This document shows positions 25,506-34,909 of a stretch of 64,000 nucleotides of DNA, piece by piece (the first letter of the stretch is position 1; each line of letters starts with the position of its first letter). Both the position numbers and the translations under genes were made by a program. The notes under the pieces were generated by a model. That model was given only the letters and a program-made list of their open reading frames with translations, ran no database searches and had not been told where the DNA came from. The DNA comes from Acinetobacter kookii. Lineage in GTDB: Bacteria > Pseudomonadota > Gammaproteobacteria > Pseudomonadales > Moraxellaceae. Location of the stretch: the NCBI RefSeq assembly GCF_900096895.1, contig NZ_FMYO01000009.1, positions 1-64,000 on the forward strand, read 5' to 3'.

Positions 25506-25828
25506 ATCATTAACAAAAAAGAGAAATTTTTCAATTGTAAATAGACTTTCTTATAAAGTCTATTTTTTTACAAACTTATTAATTTGTTAGAATTTTACTT
25601 AAGGAATTGAAATAATAAATTTTAGCACGAATAAATAATTATTTTTAATAAAATATTAATGAGAGCTTATGGTGTTAATAATCATACCTATTTTTTTTGT
25701 TAGGTTCCCATTAATATATTGTTCTAGTTAAATTTACATATAAATAATTATGGATTTCTGGATAAACTGAAATTTTTAATGTAATAAAGCTGTCTATCAA
25801 GCCAATTTATTTTTCTCAAAATGCATGA
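25506..25828. other. AT-rich gap between two glycosyltransferase genes
   Basis: About 320 bases, very AT-rich with many stop codons in all frames. I see no gene, clear hairpin or recognisable promoter. It probably holds the promoter of the minus-strand glycosyltransferase gene at 24405-25505. Confidence 0.4.
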
Positions 25829-26590
25829 CTAAATTTTATGCTTTAATAGTCCTTTAATGGCATAATGAGTAAAATAATAACAAGATTTAATTAGATTTAT
25901 TTGTAAAATATTTCTATAAATTTTCCATTGCCATTGCGCTGATTTTATTTTTTTTCCTGAGAGGGAGTTTTTTGATATGGTATAGTTGCATAAAGGTTTT
26001 TCAGTAATAACTTTAACAGCTTTTTCTGTGCTTGATAGTAATTCAAGCCAGAATATATAATCTTCGTGTCCATGTTTTATAAATCTCCTATCTTTAATTA
26101 GCTCTTTACTAACCATGCAAGTTAATGTTCCAATGCAGTTAGATTTTAATAGATGGTTTCGATTACATTCTATGGGACTAATAATATCTTTTATAAACTC
26201 CCCTTTATCATCTACGTGTCGGTAATCCATGTAACTTATTGAACATTTATTTTCATTCATATATTGAAACTGTAGCAATAATTTTTCTTCTGACCAAAAA
26301 TCATCAGCATCAAGAAAGCAAATATATTCTCCTGTTGCTAAATCTAATCCATTATTTCGACTTTTTGCTACACCAACATTTTCAATGTTATTAATTAAGA
26401 TAATTTTAAAATGTGCTTCAGTAATAAATTCTTTTATCAATTCTTCAGTTCTATCATTGGAGGCATCATTAATAATAATCCATTCAAATTTTTTAAATTT
26501 TTGATTTTTAAGAGAATTATATGTTCTGGTAATAAATTTTTCAGCATTGTAGGCTGGTGTTATTACAGAAATATCAATATTTAAACCCAT
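25829..26590 (-). CDS. Glycosyltransferase family 2 protein
   Basis: 253 residues with a GT-A fold: ISVITPAYNAEKFITRTYNSL at the start, INDASNDRTEELI, ENVGVAKSRNNGLDLATGEY, and FLDADDFWSEEKL containing the DxD metal site. This is typical of bacterial surface-glycan transferases. It is AT-rich and on the minus strand like its neighbour at 24405. No membrane helix is obvious, so it is likely cytoplasmic or peripheral. Confidence 0.85.
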   Translation of the reverse strand: MGLNIDISVITPAYNAEKFITRTYNSLKNQKFKKFEWIIINDASNDRTEELIKEFITEAHFKIILINNIENVGVAKSRNNGLDLATGEYICFLDADDFWSEEKLLLQFQYMNENKCSISYMDYRHVDDKGEFIKDIISPIECNRNHLLKSNCIGTLTCMVSKELIKDRRFIKHGHEDYIFWLELLSSTEKAVKVITEKPLCNYTISKNSLSGKKIKSAQWQWKIYRNILQINLIKSCYYFTHYAIKGLLKHKI

Positions 26591-26739
26591 ATTATATATT
26601 TAACGAATTAAAAGATTTAAGTTTATTCTATTGCTTTTTTTAAAGTTGGGCGAGTTAAATTATATAAAATTTTTCATGATTTTGGATGTATAAATATTTA
26701 AAAGTTAAAGCAGATCTTTATAAAGCAGAATTTAAGCTA

Positions 26740-27136
26740 TGAAAAGCATTGTTTCGTAAGGGTGCAATCAGCAAGAGTTTCAGATAGCTTCAACACCATT
26801 GAGCATTTTGTTTTTCTGAATGAAATTAATTATTATTGCTGTGGATAGTCAAACTCTGCCTAGGCGAAAAAAGGCTGCAGCGTTACGAAGAATTTCATTT
26901 ACCTGTTGGAGTTCTTTGTTCTCATATTTAAGTTGAGATGCGTTGTTAATTAAACAGTAATTGATTTTTGTTGATCTGGATACTTTTTTATATCAAGGTC
27001 GAAGTGCTGCAAGAGTACATTCGAACTTAAGCGAGTGCAGTGATTCTAGCCCAGCAGGTTGATGGATATTCTCGCATTCACTAACTAAGTGTACCGTACG
27101 CTCTTTAATTTTAGGCGTCTATTTTGATTTTGTCAT
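26740..27136 (-). pseudogene. Remnant of an IS3-family (IS51/IS150-type) transposase
   Basis: On the minus strand a former OrfA start (MTKSK) at 27136 is followed by IKERTVHLVSE. Further on comes LKYENKELQQVNEILRNAAAFF, the hallmark leucine-zipper C-terminus of IS3-family OrfA. Stops and frameshifts interrupt it. Fragments of the OrfB start follow (FIQKNKMLNGVEAI, then KLLLIAPLRN in another frame). The DDE domain and terminal repeats are absent. It marks past mobile-element activity at this end of the island. Confidence 0.65.
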
Positions 27137-27634
27137 CGCGACATTCTTTTCTGGAAAGTTGGTTTTCGACAATCTCGGTACGGCTTATTTCTATAAATTA
27201 TTATTTATAGAAGATTGATCATATAAAAATGAGTAATTAGATCTTGACTCTGATTGCTATCAAAGATTCATGATAATTGTGTTGCTGTTGTTTGCTCAGT
27301 AGAGCAAATTAAATCATCAGTATAAAAGTTTAGTGAATCTTTATTCCTGACTTGAATTATAACGCTTTATTCTTGAACTTCGTAACATAACAATTTGACT
27401 TAAAATATAAGGAAAACAATTTATCCAATCCGTTATCAGCACGACCGAAGTACGGTTTATATCTGCTGTCTGCTTAAAGCCCCAAGAAAAGAGCAGAAAC
27501 AAAAAATGCAACAGGCTCAAATGTACTGATTATTCATTAAAAAATGAATATTGAGTGCTTTGATTATATTGTGGAAATTTCTCGAATTCAGTATGTTCTT
27601 ATAAAGAAAAGAATAATGGATAGAGAAAATATAA
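27137..27634. other. Noncoding gap upstream of the HEPN gene
   Basis: About 500 bases without an intact gene. AT-rich, with a weak palindrome (AATTATTATTTATAG region) and no feature I can name. The 150 bases upstream of the IS3 remnant's far end (26591-26739) are likewise empty. Confidence 0.4.
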
Positions 27635-28279
27635 ATGTTCATTTTAGAAGAAGTTTTTAAAAGTAAAAAGGCAGAGCATTCAGATTATTTCAACTTGAGA
27701 ATTCATCGCGGCTTAAGCTGGTTAAAAAAATCACTCGAACTCGATAGCGACCTTGATCTTAAATTCATGAGTCTCTGGATTTCATTTAATGCTATTTATG
27801 CACAAGATATTGCCTTCAATCAGGACAAGCAGACATTCAGGCAGTTTTTATATTTAATTTGTCAGAAAGATCGGGAACATAAAATTTATCATGTGCTTTG
27901 GGATAAATTTAGCCAACCCATCCGTCTGCTTCTAGAAAATCCCTACGTGTATCAGGAGTTCTGGGATTATCAGAATCAAAAAATCAGCCAGCACAGCTGG
28001 AAAGAAGATTTTGAACAGGAGAAGAAAAAAGTCCACAAAGCCTTACAGGAAAAAGCCTCAGTAGATATTTTATTTATTGTTTTTAATCGTCTTTATACCT
28101 TGCGCAATCAGATCATTCATGGCGGGGCCACCTATAACAGTTCGGTCAATCGCCGGCAATTGCAGGATGCCTGTAATATTCTGGCCGCCTTGTTACCGAC
28201 CTTTATCTTTGTACTACTAGAAAATGCGCATAGTCTGGATTTGGGCAAACCGTTTTATCCCGTCGTACAAGTTTGTTAA
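27635..28279 (+). CDS. HEPN-domain protein (Apea-like)
   Basis: 214 residues, mostly helical, without signal or membrane segments. Near the C-terminus LRNQIIHGG gives the R-x4-H motif (Arg157, His162) of HEPN domains, followed by TYNSSVNRRQLQDACNIL. HEPN proteins are often metal-independent RNases in toxin-antitoxin and defence systems, but many are only structural. No MNT nucleotidyltransferase or other partner is adjacent. It sits at the island-to-core boundary. RNase activity is inferred from the motif only. Confidence 0.65.
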   Translation: MFILEEVFKSKKAEHSDYFNLRIHRGLSWLKKSLELDSDLDLKFMSLWISFNAIYAQDIAFNQDKQTFRQFLYLICQKDREHKIYHVLWDKFSQPIRLLLENPYVYQEFWDYQNQKISQHSWKEDFEQEKKKVHKALQEKASVDILFIVFNRLYTLRNQIIHGGATYNSSVNRRQLQDACNILAALLPTFIFVLLENAHSLDLGKPFYPVVQVC

Positions 28280-28339
28280 ATTCTATTTTGCAATCAGCCG
28301 AGTCGGGCAGAAAATTCTTTATTTGCCAGTTTTTTATAC

Positions 28340-29527
28340 CTAAGTGGAGGCAGCAGAGTGATAGCGCATATCCAGAAAGGCAAAAAAGGCAGCGCAGAGC
28401 ACCAGACTCAATCCTGCCAGACAGGTCATGCTCCAGCCACCATGATGCCATGAATAAACGCCCAATGCGGAACCGCACGCCCCACCAATAAAGTAAGAGG
28501 TCATATAAATAGAATTAATCCGTGACTTGGCATCTGGACGTAAACGGAAAATAATATTTTGATTACTGGTGTGCACAATGGTCAGGCCCAGGCTGATGAC
28601 GCCGTAACCCAAAATATAGCTTGGCAGAGATTGCCCACCGAAATAAAGAAAAATCCAGCTCACAATCAGGGTGAACAGACCTATCCAGGTGAGGGATTGA
28701 GTATGGCCCTGATCGGCAATTTTGCCAATTTTAGACGTAGACAATGCACCGAATACCCCCACCAAAGTTACAACACCGACCAGCACATCAGAGAGATAAA
28801 ACGGGGATGAGGTCAGCAAAACGGCAATGGTCGAAAACAGGGTACTCATGGCAGCAAATACAAAACCGCCAATCAAGGAACGAAATCCTAAACGCGGCTC
28901 CTGTTTCAGTAAAATTGCCATGGATTTAAAAATTTGCGCATAGCTCATTTTTAATATGGGGATGTGTGGCAGTCTAGCTTTGAGTAGAAAAGCCAAAATC
29001 AGCATCAATACCGCACTGAGCATATAGATCAGTTTCCAGTTGAACAGGTTAGACATTAAACCCGCAAGACTGGTGGATAGCAGCAGTCCGACCAGCAGTC
29101 CGCTCATCAGGAAACCTACCACTTCACCGGTTTTTTCCGGTTTGACGGCCATGGTGGCTAGGGGAATCAGGACTTGTGCCGCAACTGAAAATAGTCCCGT
29201 AATCATGGTTCCCAGCCAAAGCATGGGTAAGTTGACGGCAAAAGCACATAGAAATAAACCGATGGCCGCCATGATCATCAGTAAAGGAATGAATTTGGTT
29301 TTATTGACAATGTCACCCATTGGAACAATAAACAGCAAGCCCAGTGCATAGGATACCTGGGCAAACGTCACGGTTAAGGCAACTTGTGATTCAGGAACAT
29401 GAAAATATTGCTGGATGGAATGGATTAAAGGCTGGCAATAATAGTTGGCTCCCGCACACAGACCACAGGCTATGGCCATCAGCCAGAGCAAAGATTTATC
29501 CTGGCTGATGTCGAGAGAAGTTTTCAT
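28340..29527 (-). CDS. MFS transporter
   Basis: 395 residues with 12 predicted membrane helices in two halves. The inter-helix 2-3 loop has GDIVNKTKF, the MFS motif A position, and GLCAGANYYCQPLIHSIQ is typical of a broad DHA1/YgaY-like efflux subfamily. I start at ATG 29527 because AAGGA lies 6 bases upstream, rather than the start two codons earlier. Substrate unknown; drug or metabolite export is plausible. Convergent with the HEPN gene. Confidence 0.85.
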   Translation of the reverse strand: MKTSLDISQDKSLLWLMAIACGLCAGANYYCQPLIHSIQQYFHVPESQVALTVTFAQVSYALGLLFIVPMGDIVNKTKFIPLLMIMAAIGLFLCAFAVNLPMLWLGTMITGLFSVAAQVLIPLATMAVKPEKTGEVVGFLMSGLLVGLLLSTSLAGLMSNLFNWKLIYMLSAVLMLILAFLLKARLPHIPILKMSYAQIFKSMAILLKQEPRLGFRSLIGGFVFAAMSTLFSTIAVLLTSSPFYLSDVLVGVVTLVGVFGALSTSKIGKIADQGHTQSLTWIGLFTLIVSWIFLYFGGQSLPSYILGYGVISLGLTIVHTSNQNIIFRLRPDAKSRINSIYMTSYFIGGACGSALGVYSWHHGGWSMTCLAGLSLVLCAAFFAFLDMRYHSAAST

Positions 29528-29714
29528 AACCATCCTTGTTTTGTTTCATGCAGACAAAATTTGCCGGCATTGCAATGTACCTGCAGAGTATAGCAAGCGC
29601 TATCAGTCTGGATGTACAAATATACGGGAAAAGCGGTCTTTATTCGGCGTTCTGTGGCTATTTTAAAAGCCGTACTTTTAGGTGGCACAAGGCTTGAATC
29701 AGACCGAACAAAAA

Positions 29715-30641
29715 TTAATGTGAGAATTTCTTTTTAGAAAGAGTGATCATCATAACGCCAACAATATTGAGCATACAGCCCAGCCATTGAATGGTATTTA
29801 AATGCTCACCCAGAAAAATGGTGGCCAAGATAATGGTCAGAATCGGCCCGATCGAAGCAATCATGGCAGACTGTGCAGCACCCAGCCGGGCAATACTTTG
29901 CGCCATCAGGATGGTCGGCAACACGGTGACCAGAAAGCCTAAAGCGACTCCATACCAGATTACACTGGAAGGAAGCTGAGACAGTAAGTTCAGAGGTTGG
30001 GGTGTGGCAACAAAATAGTGGGTTAAGGTGCCGATACAGGCAATACTCAGGGCCAAACCGGTAAAATTCCATGAACCAAAACGTTGAATCAGGCGTGGGG
30101 TCAGCAGTAAGTAGGCAGCAAAACATACTGCACTGGCAAAGACCAGACTTGCTCCCAGCCAGAAATGACCTTCATGCGGGACATTACTTTGTTCCTGCAA
30201 CATCACAATAACCGTACCGCCATAACTTAAAGCGATAGCAAACAGGCTTTTTAGGCTCAAGCGTTGTTTATAGATCACGCTGGAAGCCAAAACGGTCAGG
30301 GTCGGATAAAGAAAGAGAATAATCCGTTCCAGAGAGGCACTGATATACATCAGACCGACAAAATCCAGCCAGCTTGAAAAGTAGTAACCTATTAGCCCTG
30401 CAACAATCAATAAACCCCAGTCTTTCGCTGCCAGCGCTTTATTGTGATGACGGTTGAACCAGCACAGCAGCAAAAAAAACGGTAAGGCGCTGGCCATACG
30501 CAAAGCCATCAGTACCGTGCCATCCACCAGAGGTGACAGGGCATAGGTTTGTTTGATAAAAATGGCTTTGGTACTAAACAGGAAAGCAGCACAGATCGCA
30601 AACAATGAACCCAGTTGTGTTTTGGTTAGACTCAGTTTCAT
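29715..30641 (-). CDS. DMT-superfamily EamA-type transporter
   Basis: 308 residues, ten predicted membrane helices formed by two EamA repeats (about 15-150 and 160-300); the second repeat ends with GEHLNTIQWLGCMLNIVGVM. It is an inner-membrane metabolite exporter or importer. The substrate cannot be read from sequence. Upstream of the MFS gene on the same strand but separated by about 180 bases, so probably an independent unit. Confidence 0.85.
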   Translation of the reverse strand: MKLSLTKTQLGSLFAICAAFLFSTKAIFIKQTYALSPLVDGTVLMALRMASALPFFLLLCWFNRHHNKALAAKDWGLLIVAGLIGYYFSSWLDFVGLMYISASLERIILFLYPTLTVLASSVIYKQRLSLKSLFAIALSYGGTVIVMLQEQSNVPHEGHFWLGASLVFASAVCFAAYLLLTPRLIQRFGSWNFTGLALSIACIGTLTHYFVATPQPLNLLSQLPSSVIWYGVALGFLVTVLPTILMAQSIARLGAAQSAMIASIGPILTIILATIFLGEHLNTIQWLGCMLNIVGVMMITLSKKKFSH

Positions 30642-31618
30642 TTTATCTACTTGATGAGGGTTGCTGATCAGAGCAATCAGGCACTAAATGTGAATTATAA
30701 AGTTTTTGGCCGCCGAGGTTAAATGCAAAAATATGATGGTGATGATTCCTGTAGGGAATAATTGATTGCTAAACTCAGGCTGATGTTTATCCGTCGCTAC
30801 AATTTTCTGCGAAAGTTAGAAATTCGGGCAATCAGTCCTGAATAAATTTTATCCAGACAATACTTCTGCCAAGGGCTTGTTAGGCTAAAGATCAGTGAAT
30901 TTGTGTGTAAAAAGTCGGGAATCAGCCTAAAAGCTGATTATTTGCACCAAATAGGTGCAATAACTGCGCGCATCCCATTGATTAAATTTAAAACATCATC
31001 ATGCGAAATGACGAGGAAAAAAATATTTATTAAATTTTGAATCGGATTAGACTTAGGACGAATAAACATAAAAGAGCAAAAAAAGCATAAAAATAAGAAA
31101 ATTATCTATTTTTTAGTGTTGTAAAAATATGCAATCGTCGCAGCACGAGTTTTTCAGTGACGGATATTTTTCAAGACAAAAAAAGCCTTTCAGATGTCAC
31201 CAGAGTCAATGAATAAAAAAAACCATTTAATTTTAATAATTTTATAAATAAATCAGGCAATTTGAGGGAAGAAATAAATTCAAGCCAGCAAGGCTGTATT
31301 GTCAGAAAGATCAATCTCGGATTTTGGTCAGGTAGGGCAGCTTCGGCCCAGGCACTTAAGTAAAGCCAAACATTAAATATTGAGCGTGGTAGTTAAAGTC
31401 ATTCAGCACAGCTGAAATAAATGCTAAACCTATAAATGATATATCGTATGATTATTTTTATGAATCACCAGTTCAAAATATGGGTATTTATTAAATAAAT
31501 ATTGGGTGGTAATTTAAAAAAGTTCAATTAGAATCCCAAAATTCAACAAAAACGCATCTAGGGGGAAACATTGCTTACGGCGATGTTTACTTAAGAAAAA
31601 TTAGCTTGAGGAACGCTC
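30642..31618. other. Long noncoding region before the transhydrogenase operon
   Basis: Nearly 1 kb without a gene I can support. It contains a perfect 7-bp hairpin TTGCACC-AAATA-GGTGCAA at 30942-30960, several A- and T-tracts, and a second hairpin (AAACATTGC / GGCGATGTTT) at about 31566-31589 inside the probable pntAA leader. This gap is large for such a compact genome and may hold a small RNA or a decayed gene. Confidence 0.4.
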
Positions 31619-32746
31619 ATGCAGATCGGAATCCCAACCGAAACTGTTGTCGGTGAAAATCGTGTGGCGGCAACGCCAGAAACAGTCAAGAAGTTGATCA
31701 GTGCTGGTCATACTGTAGTCATTGAACGTAGAGCAGGGGTAAAAGCCGCTTATATTGACAGTGCCTATGAACAGGTCGGTGCCAAAATTACGGATGATGC
31801 CTATACCGGCAGTCAGATTATTTTGAAAGTTCGTGCCCCTCAAGGCGAAGAAATTCAAAAACTTGCGCCAAATACCGCAGTCATTGCGATGTTTGACCCG
31901 TATCGCAACACTGAGCTAGATCAGTTTGCAGCGCAGCAGGTTTCTGCATTTGCATTAGAGCTTTTGCCGCGTACGCTGTCCCGTGCCCAAAACATGGACG
32001 TGCTGTCTTCTCAAGCTAACTTGGCCGGTTATAAATCGGTACTTTTGGCGGCCGCAGAATATCAACGCATGTTCCCTATGCTCATGACGGCTGCCGGTAC
32101 GGTAAAACCGGCCCGCGTGGTGATTATGGGGGTAGGTGTTGCCGGTCTGCAAGCGATTGCGACTGCAAAACGTTTAGGTGCTGTGGTTGAAGCAACCGAT
32201 TTACGTCCAACTGCACGTGACCAGGTCGAATCGCTTGGCGGTAAATGGCTCGATGTGCCAATGTCGGATGAAGAAAAGCAAAAAGCCGCTGACGCTGCTA
32301 AAAATGGTTATGGATGGATGCCAGGTGAGCAATACATCAAAGACCAGGCGGTCATTGTCGATAAAGCCGTTTCCAATGCTGATATCGTGATTACCACTGC
32401 ACTGTTGCCGGGCCGTGATGCACCGCGTTTAATTCGTGCTGAAACAGTGGCCAAAATGAAACCGGGTTCAATCATTCTGGATATGGCGGTTGAGTCTGGC
32501 GGTAACGTGGAAGGTTCCAAGTGCGGTGAAAATGTCGTGACGGATAATGGCGTGACCATTTTGGGTATTCCAAATATTCCTTCTACAGTTGCGACTGAAG
32601 CTTCAGCACTGTATGCACGTAACGTCTTTAATTTCCTTGATACCCTGTTTGATGCAGAGAAAAACTTTGCCATCAATCCGGAAGAGGAAATTCAAAAAGC
32701 CCTTCTGGTAACTCATGGCGGTCAAGTACTGCTGAAGCGTGGTTAA
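31619..32746 (+). CDS. pntAA: NAD(P) transhydrogenase subunit alpha, soluble part
   Basis: 375 residues. The first domain starts [20 protein letters not shown], the alanine-dehydrogenase/PntA N-terminus. The NAD-binding domain has [22 protein letters not shown] (about 163-183). It is the NAD(H)-binding dI component of the proton-translocating transhydrogenase, which transfers hydride between NADH and NADP. GAGGA lies 6 bases before the ATG. Split into two alpha genes, as is common in Acinetobacter and alphaproteobacteria, unlike the fused E. coli PntA. Confidence 0.95.
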   Translation: MQIGIPTETVVGENRVAATPETVKKLISAGHTVVIERRAGVKAAYIDSAYEQVGAKITDDAYTGSQIILKVRAPQGEEIQKLAPNTAVIAMFDPYRNTELDQFAAQQVSAFALELLPRTLSRAQNMDVLSSQANLAGYKSVLLAAAEYQRMFPMLMTAAGTVKPARVVIMGVGVAGLQAIATAKRLGAVVEATDLRPTARDQVESLGGKWLDVPMSDEEKQKAADAAKNGYGWMPGEQYIKDQAVIVDKAVSNADIVITTALLPGRDAPRLIRAETVAKMKPGSIILDMAVESGGNVEGSKCGENVVTDNGVTILGIPNIPSTVATEASALYARNVFNFLDTLFDAEKNFAINPEEEIQKALLVTHGGQVLLKRG

Positions 32747-32757
32747 GGAGAGTCATC

Positions 32758-33081
32758 ATGGTTGAAACGATTACAATTTTCGTCCTTGCCATCTTCGTAG
32801 GTTACTACGTGGTTTGGGGCGTAACACCTGCTTTACATACGCCACTTATGGCGGTAACTAATGCATTGTCTTCGATCATTATCGTTGGTGCAATGATTCA
32901 AACCGTAGGCTTGCCAGTGATTGGTGTCGATGCCAACGTGGCTTTTCAAAGCGTAAACATCGTGAGCATTTTAGGCGCGGTTGCAGTGTTCCTGGCAAGT
33001 ATCAACATTTTCGGTGGTTTTGCCGTGACTGCACGCATGCTTGAAATGTTTAAGCCAAAGCAAAAGAAAAAAGAGGGCTAA
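32758..33081 (+). CDS. pntAB: NAD(P) transhydrogenase subunit alpha, membrane part
   Basis: 107 residues with three or four membrane helices, corresponding to the C-terminal membrane portion of E. coli PntA (part of dII), ending in a Lys-rich tail. It forms the proton channel with PntB. It lies 11 bases after pntAA, with GGAG before the ATG, and 3 bases before pntB. Confidence 0.93.
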   Translation: MVETITIFVLAIFVGYYVVWGVTPALHTPLMAVTNALSSIIIVGAMIQTVGLPVIGVDANVAFQSVNIVSILGAVAVFLASINIFGGFAVTARMLEMFKPKQKKKEG

Positions 33082-33084
33082 TCA

Positions 33085-34539
33085 ATGGAATTTATTCGAG
33101 AATATGCCAATTGGTTCTATTTGATCGGTGCCATTCTTTTTATCTTGACCCTGCGCGGCCTGTCGGGTCCAAAGACTGCGATTGCCGGTAACCGTTACGG
33201 TATGATCGCAATGGCGATTGCCGTGATCACGACTTTCTTTGTGGCTGAGCATCCTGTGATCTGGATGATTGTCGGTGCAATGGTTCTTGGTGCTGTTGTG
33301 GGTATTGCCCGTGCACGTACCGTTCCAATGACGCAAATGCCAGAAACTGTTGCCTTGATGCACTCGCTTGTTGGTTTGGCTGCAGTATTGATTGCCATTG
33401 CCGCGATTTTGCATAACAACCAGTTAACTGCGCTATTTGCACAGAATGAAGCGGCGTTAACAGCAGCTGGTGTTCAGCATGCACATATGAGCAGCGTTCA
33501 TTTATTTGAATTGTTCGTGGGTTGTTTCGTGGGTGCAATCACCTTTACAGCTTCCGTATTTGCTTACGGTAAACTGGCTGCGAAGAAATGGGCGAAAACC
33601 ATTTCGGGTGGCTGGGTTAAGCCGGTACAGGCGATTATTTTCCTGGCAATGCTTGGTTGTGGTATCAACTTCTTCTTAACCGGCGACATGACATCTTTCT
33701 GGGCAATGACTGCACTTGCACTTGCATTTGGCTGGGTATGGATTGCACCGGTCGGTGGTGGCGATATGCCGGTTGTGGTGTCACTGTTGAACTCATTCTC
33801 TGGCTGGGCTGCAGCAGGTATTGGTTTCACTTTAGAAAACAATATGCTGATTGTTGCCGGTTCCCTGGTAGGTTCTTCAGGTGCAATTCTGTCTTACATC
33901 ATGTGTAAAGCCATGAACCGTTCAATCATCAACGTATTGTTTGGTGGTGCAATGGGTGGTGCAGCAGTGGCTTCTGGTGACAAGGGCGAGCAGGTTCAGC
34001 GTAACCACCGCTCAGGTTCAGCAGATGATGCAGGCTTCCTGATGTCAAATGCAGACAGCGTAGTGATTGTTCCGGGTTATGGTATGGCTCAAGGCCGTGC
34101 ACAAAATGCCGTAAAAGAACTGTGTGAAATCCTGAAAGAACAAGGCGTTAAAGTACGCTTTGCAATTCACCCGGTTGCAGGTCGTATGCCTGGTCACATG
34201 AACGTATTGCTTGCTGAAGCTGACGTGGCTTATGAAGACATTCTGGAAATGGATGAAATCAACTCTGACTTCCCGGCAACTGATGTGGTGTTGGTCATTG
34301 GTGCAAACGACGTCGTCAACCCGGCAGCGAAAGATGATCCAAGTTCACCAATTTATGGTATGCCGATTCTTGAAGCACATAAGGCGCGTACCATTATGGT
34401 GATCAAGCGTTCTATGGCAACCGGTTATGCAGGTCTGGACAATGACTTGTTCTATAATGAAAAAACCATGATGATTTTCGGTGATGCCAAGAAAGTTGTG
34501 GAAGATATGACTAAAGCCATTAACGGCGGCGGTCACTAA
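33085..34539 (+). CDS. pntB: NAD(P) transhydrogenase subunit beta
   Basis: 484 residues. About eight or nine N-terminal membrane helices (to about 265) are followed by the NADP(H)-binding domain dIII, with VIVPGYGMAQGRAQNAV, a HPVAGRMPGHMNVLLAEA segment and GANDVVNPAA. It binds NADP and, with PntAB, couples hydride transfer to proton movement. Last gene of the three-gene operon; a strong terminator follows at 34589. Confidence 0.95.
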   Translation: MEFIREYANWFYLIGAILFILTLRGLSGPKTAIAGNRYGMIAMAIAVITTFFVAEHPVIWMIVGAMVLGAVVGIARARTVPMTQMPETVALMHSLVGLAAVLIAIAAILHNNQLTALFAQNEAALTAAGVQHAHMSSVHLFELFVGCFVGAITFTASVFAYGKLAAKKWAKTISGGWVKPVQAIIFLAMLGCGINFFLTGDMTSFWAMTALALAFGWVWIAPVGGGDMPVVVSLLNSFSGWAAAGIGFTLENNMLIVAGSLVGSSGAILSYIMCKAMNRSIINVLFGGAMGGAAVASGDKGEQVQRNHRSGSADDAGFLMSNADSVVIVPGYGMAQGRAQNAVKELCEILKEQGVKVRFAIHPVAGRMPGHMNVLLAEADVAYEDILEMDEINSDFPATDVVLVIGANDVVNPAAKDDPSSPIYGMPILEAHKARTIMVIKRSMATGYAGLDNDLFYNEKTMMIFGDAKKVVEDMTKAINGGGH

Positions 34540-34588
34540 ATCCACGCTTCAAAAGTTCCTCTTTCATAAAGAGGGATTTAGGGAGATT

Positions 34589-34614
34589 AAAACCACCTTC
34601 GGGTGGTTTTTTGT
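34589..34614 (+). terminator. pnt operon terminator
   Basis: TTAAAACCACC / GGTGGTTTTTT stem with a TTCG-type tetraloop (CTTCGG), about 50 bases past pntB. A classic strong intrinsic terminator. Confidence 0.92.
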
Positions 34615-34811
34615 TTCTAGAATATATGACTTTTCAATAATTAAATTGAAGAATAGAGCAGGATACATTTTTATAAGGATATGGTTTCTTGTTTTATTTG
34701 GTGCTGTCTGATCAAGCGATATTACAAAAATGCTTTATAAAATGGCAATTAACTGTTTATTTCTAAATAGATATTGCTGATTAGTGATATTTTTAGAAAT
34801 TAAGTTGTGCT

Positions 34812-34838
34812 AAGACCGGCATTTGCCGGCCTTTTTAA
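34812..34838 (+). terminator. Second, orphan terminator upstream of amt
   Basis: AAG(A)CCGGC / GCCGG(C)CTT stem with one mismatch, loop ATTT, followed by TTTTT. It lies about 200 bases after the pnt terminator with no gene between, and 25 bases before the amt sigma-54 promoter. It may insulate amt from read-through, or end a small RNA encoded in 34615-34811. Confidence 0.7.
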
Positions 34839-34862
34839 ATAAAAAGATAAATCTCGATAATC

Positions 34863-34878
34863 TGGCATTTCTTTTGCA
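34863..34878 (+). promoter_or_regulatory. Sigma-54 promoter of amt
   Basis: TGGCATTTCTTTTGCA matches the -24/-12 consensus TGGCAC-N5-TTGCA at all invariant positions, with the GG and GC exactly 12 bases apart. The start site would fall at about 34889, roughly 20 bases before the amt ATG. This predicts RpoN/NtrC control under nitrogen limitation. Confidence 0.82.
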
Positions 34879-34909
34879 TTTTTGTGATTCAGTTTTAGGG
34901 GGACTGTTC

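Noticed and set aside
27635..28279. Toxin-antitoxin module at the HEPN gene
   Set aside because: No MNT or other antitoxin-size gene adjacent on either side.
33082..33538. Antisense open frames to pntB
   Set aside because: Low-complexity shadows of hydrophobic helices.
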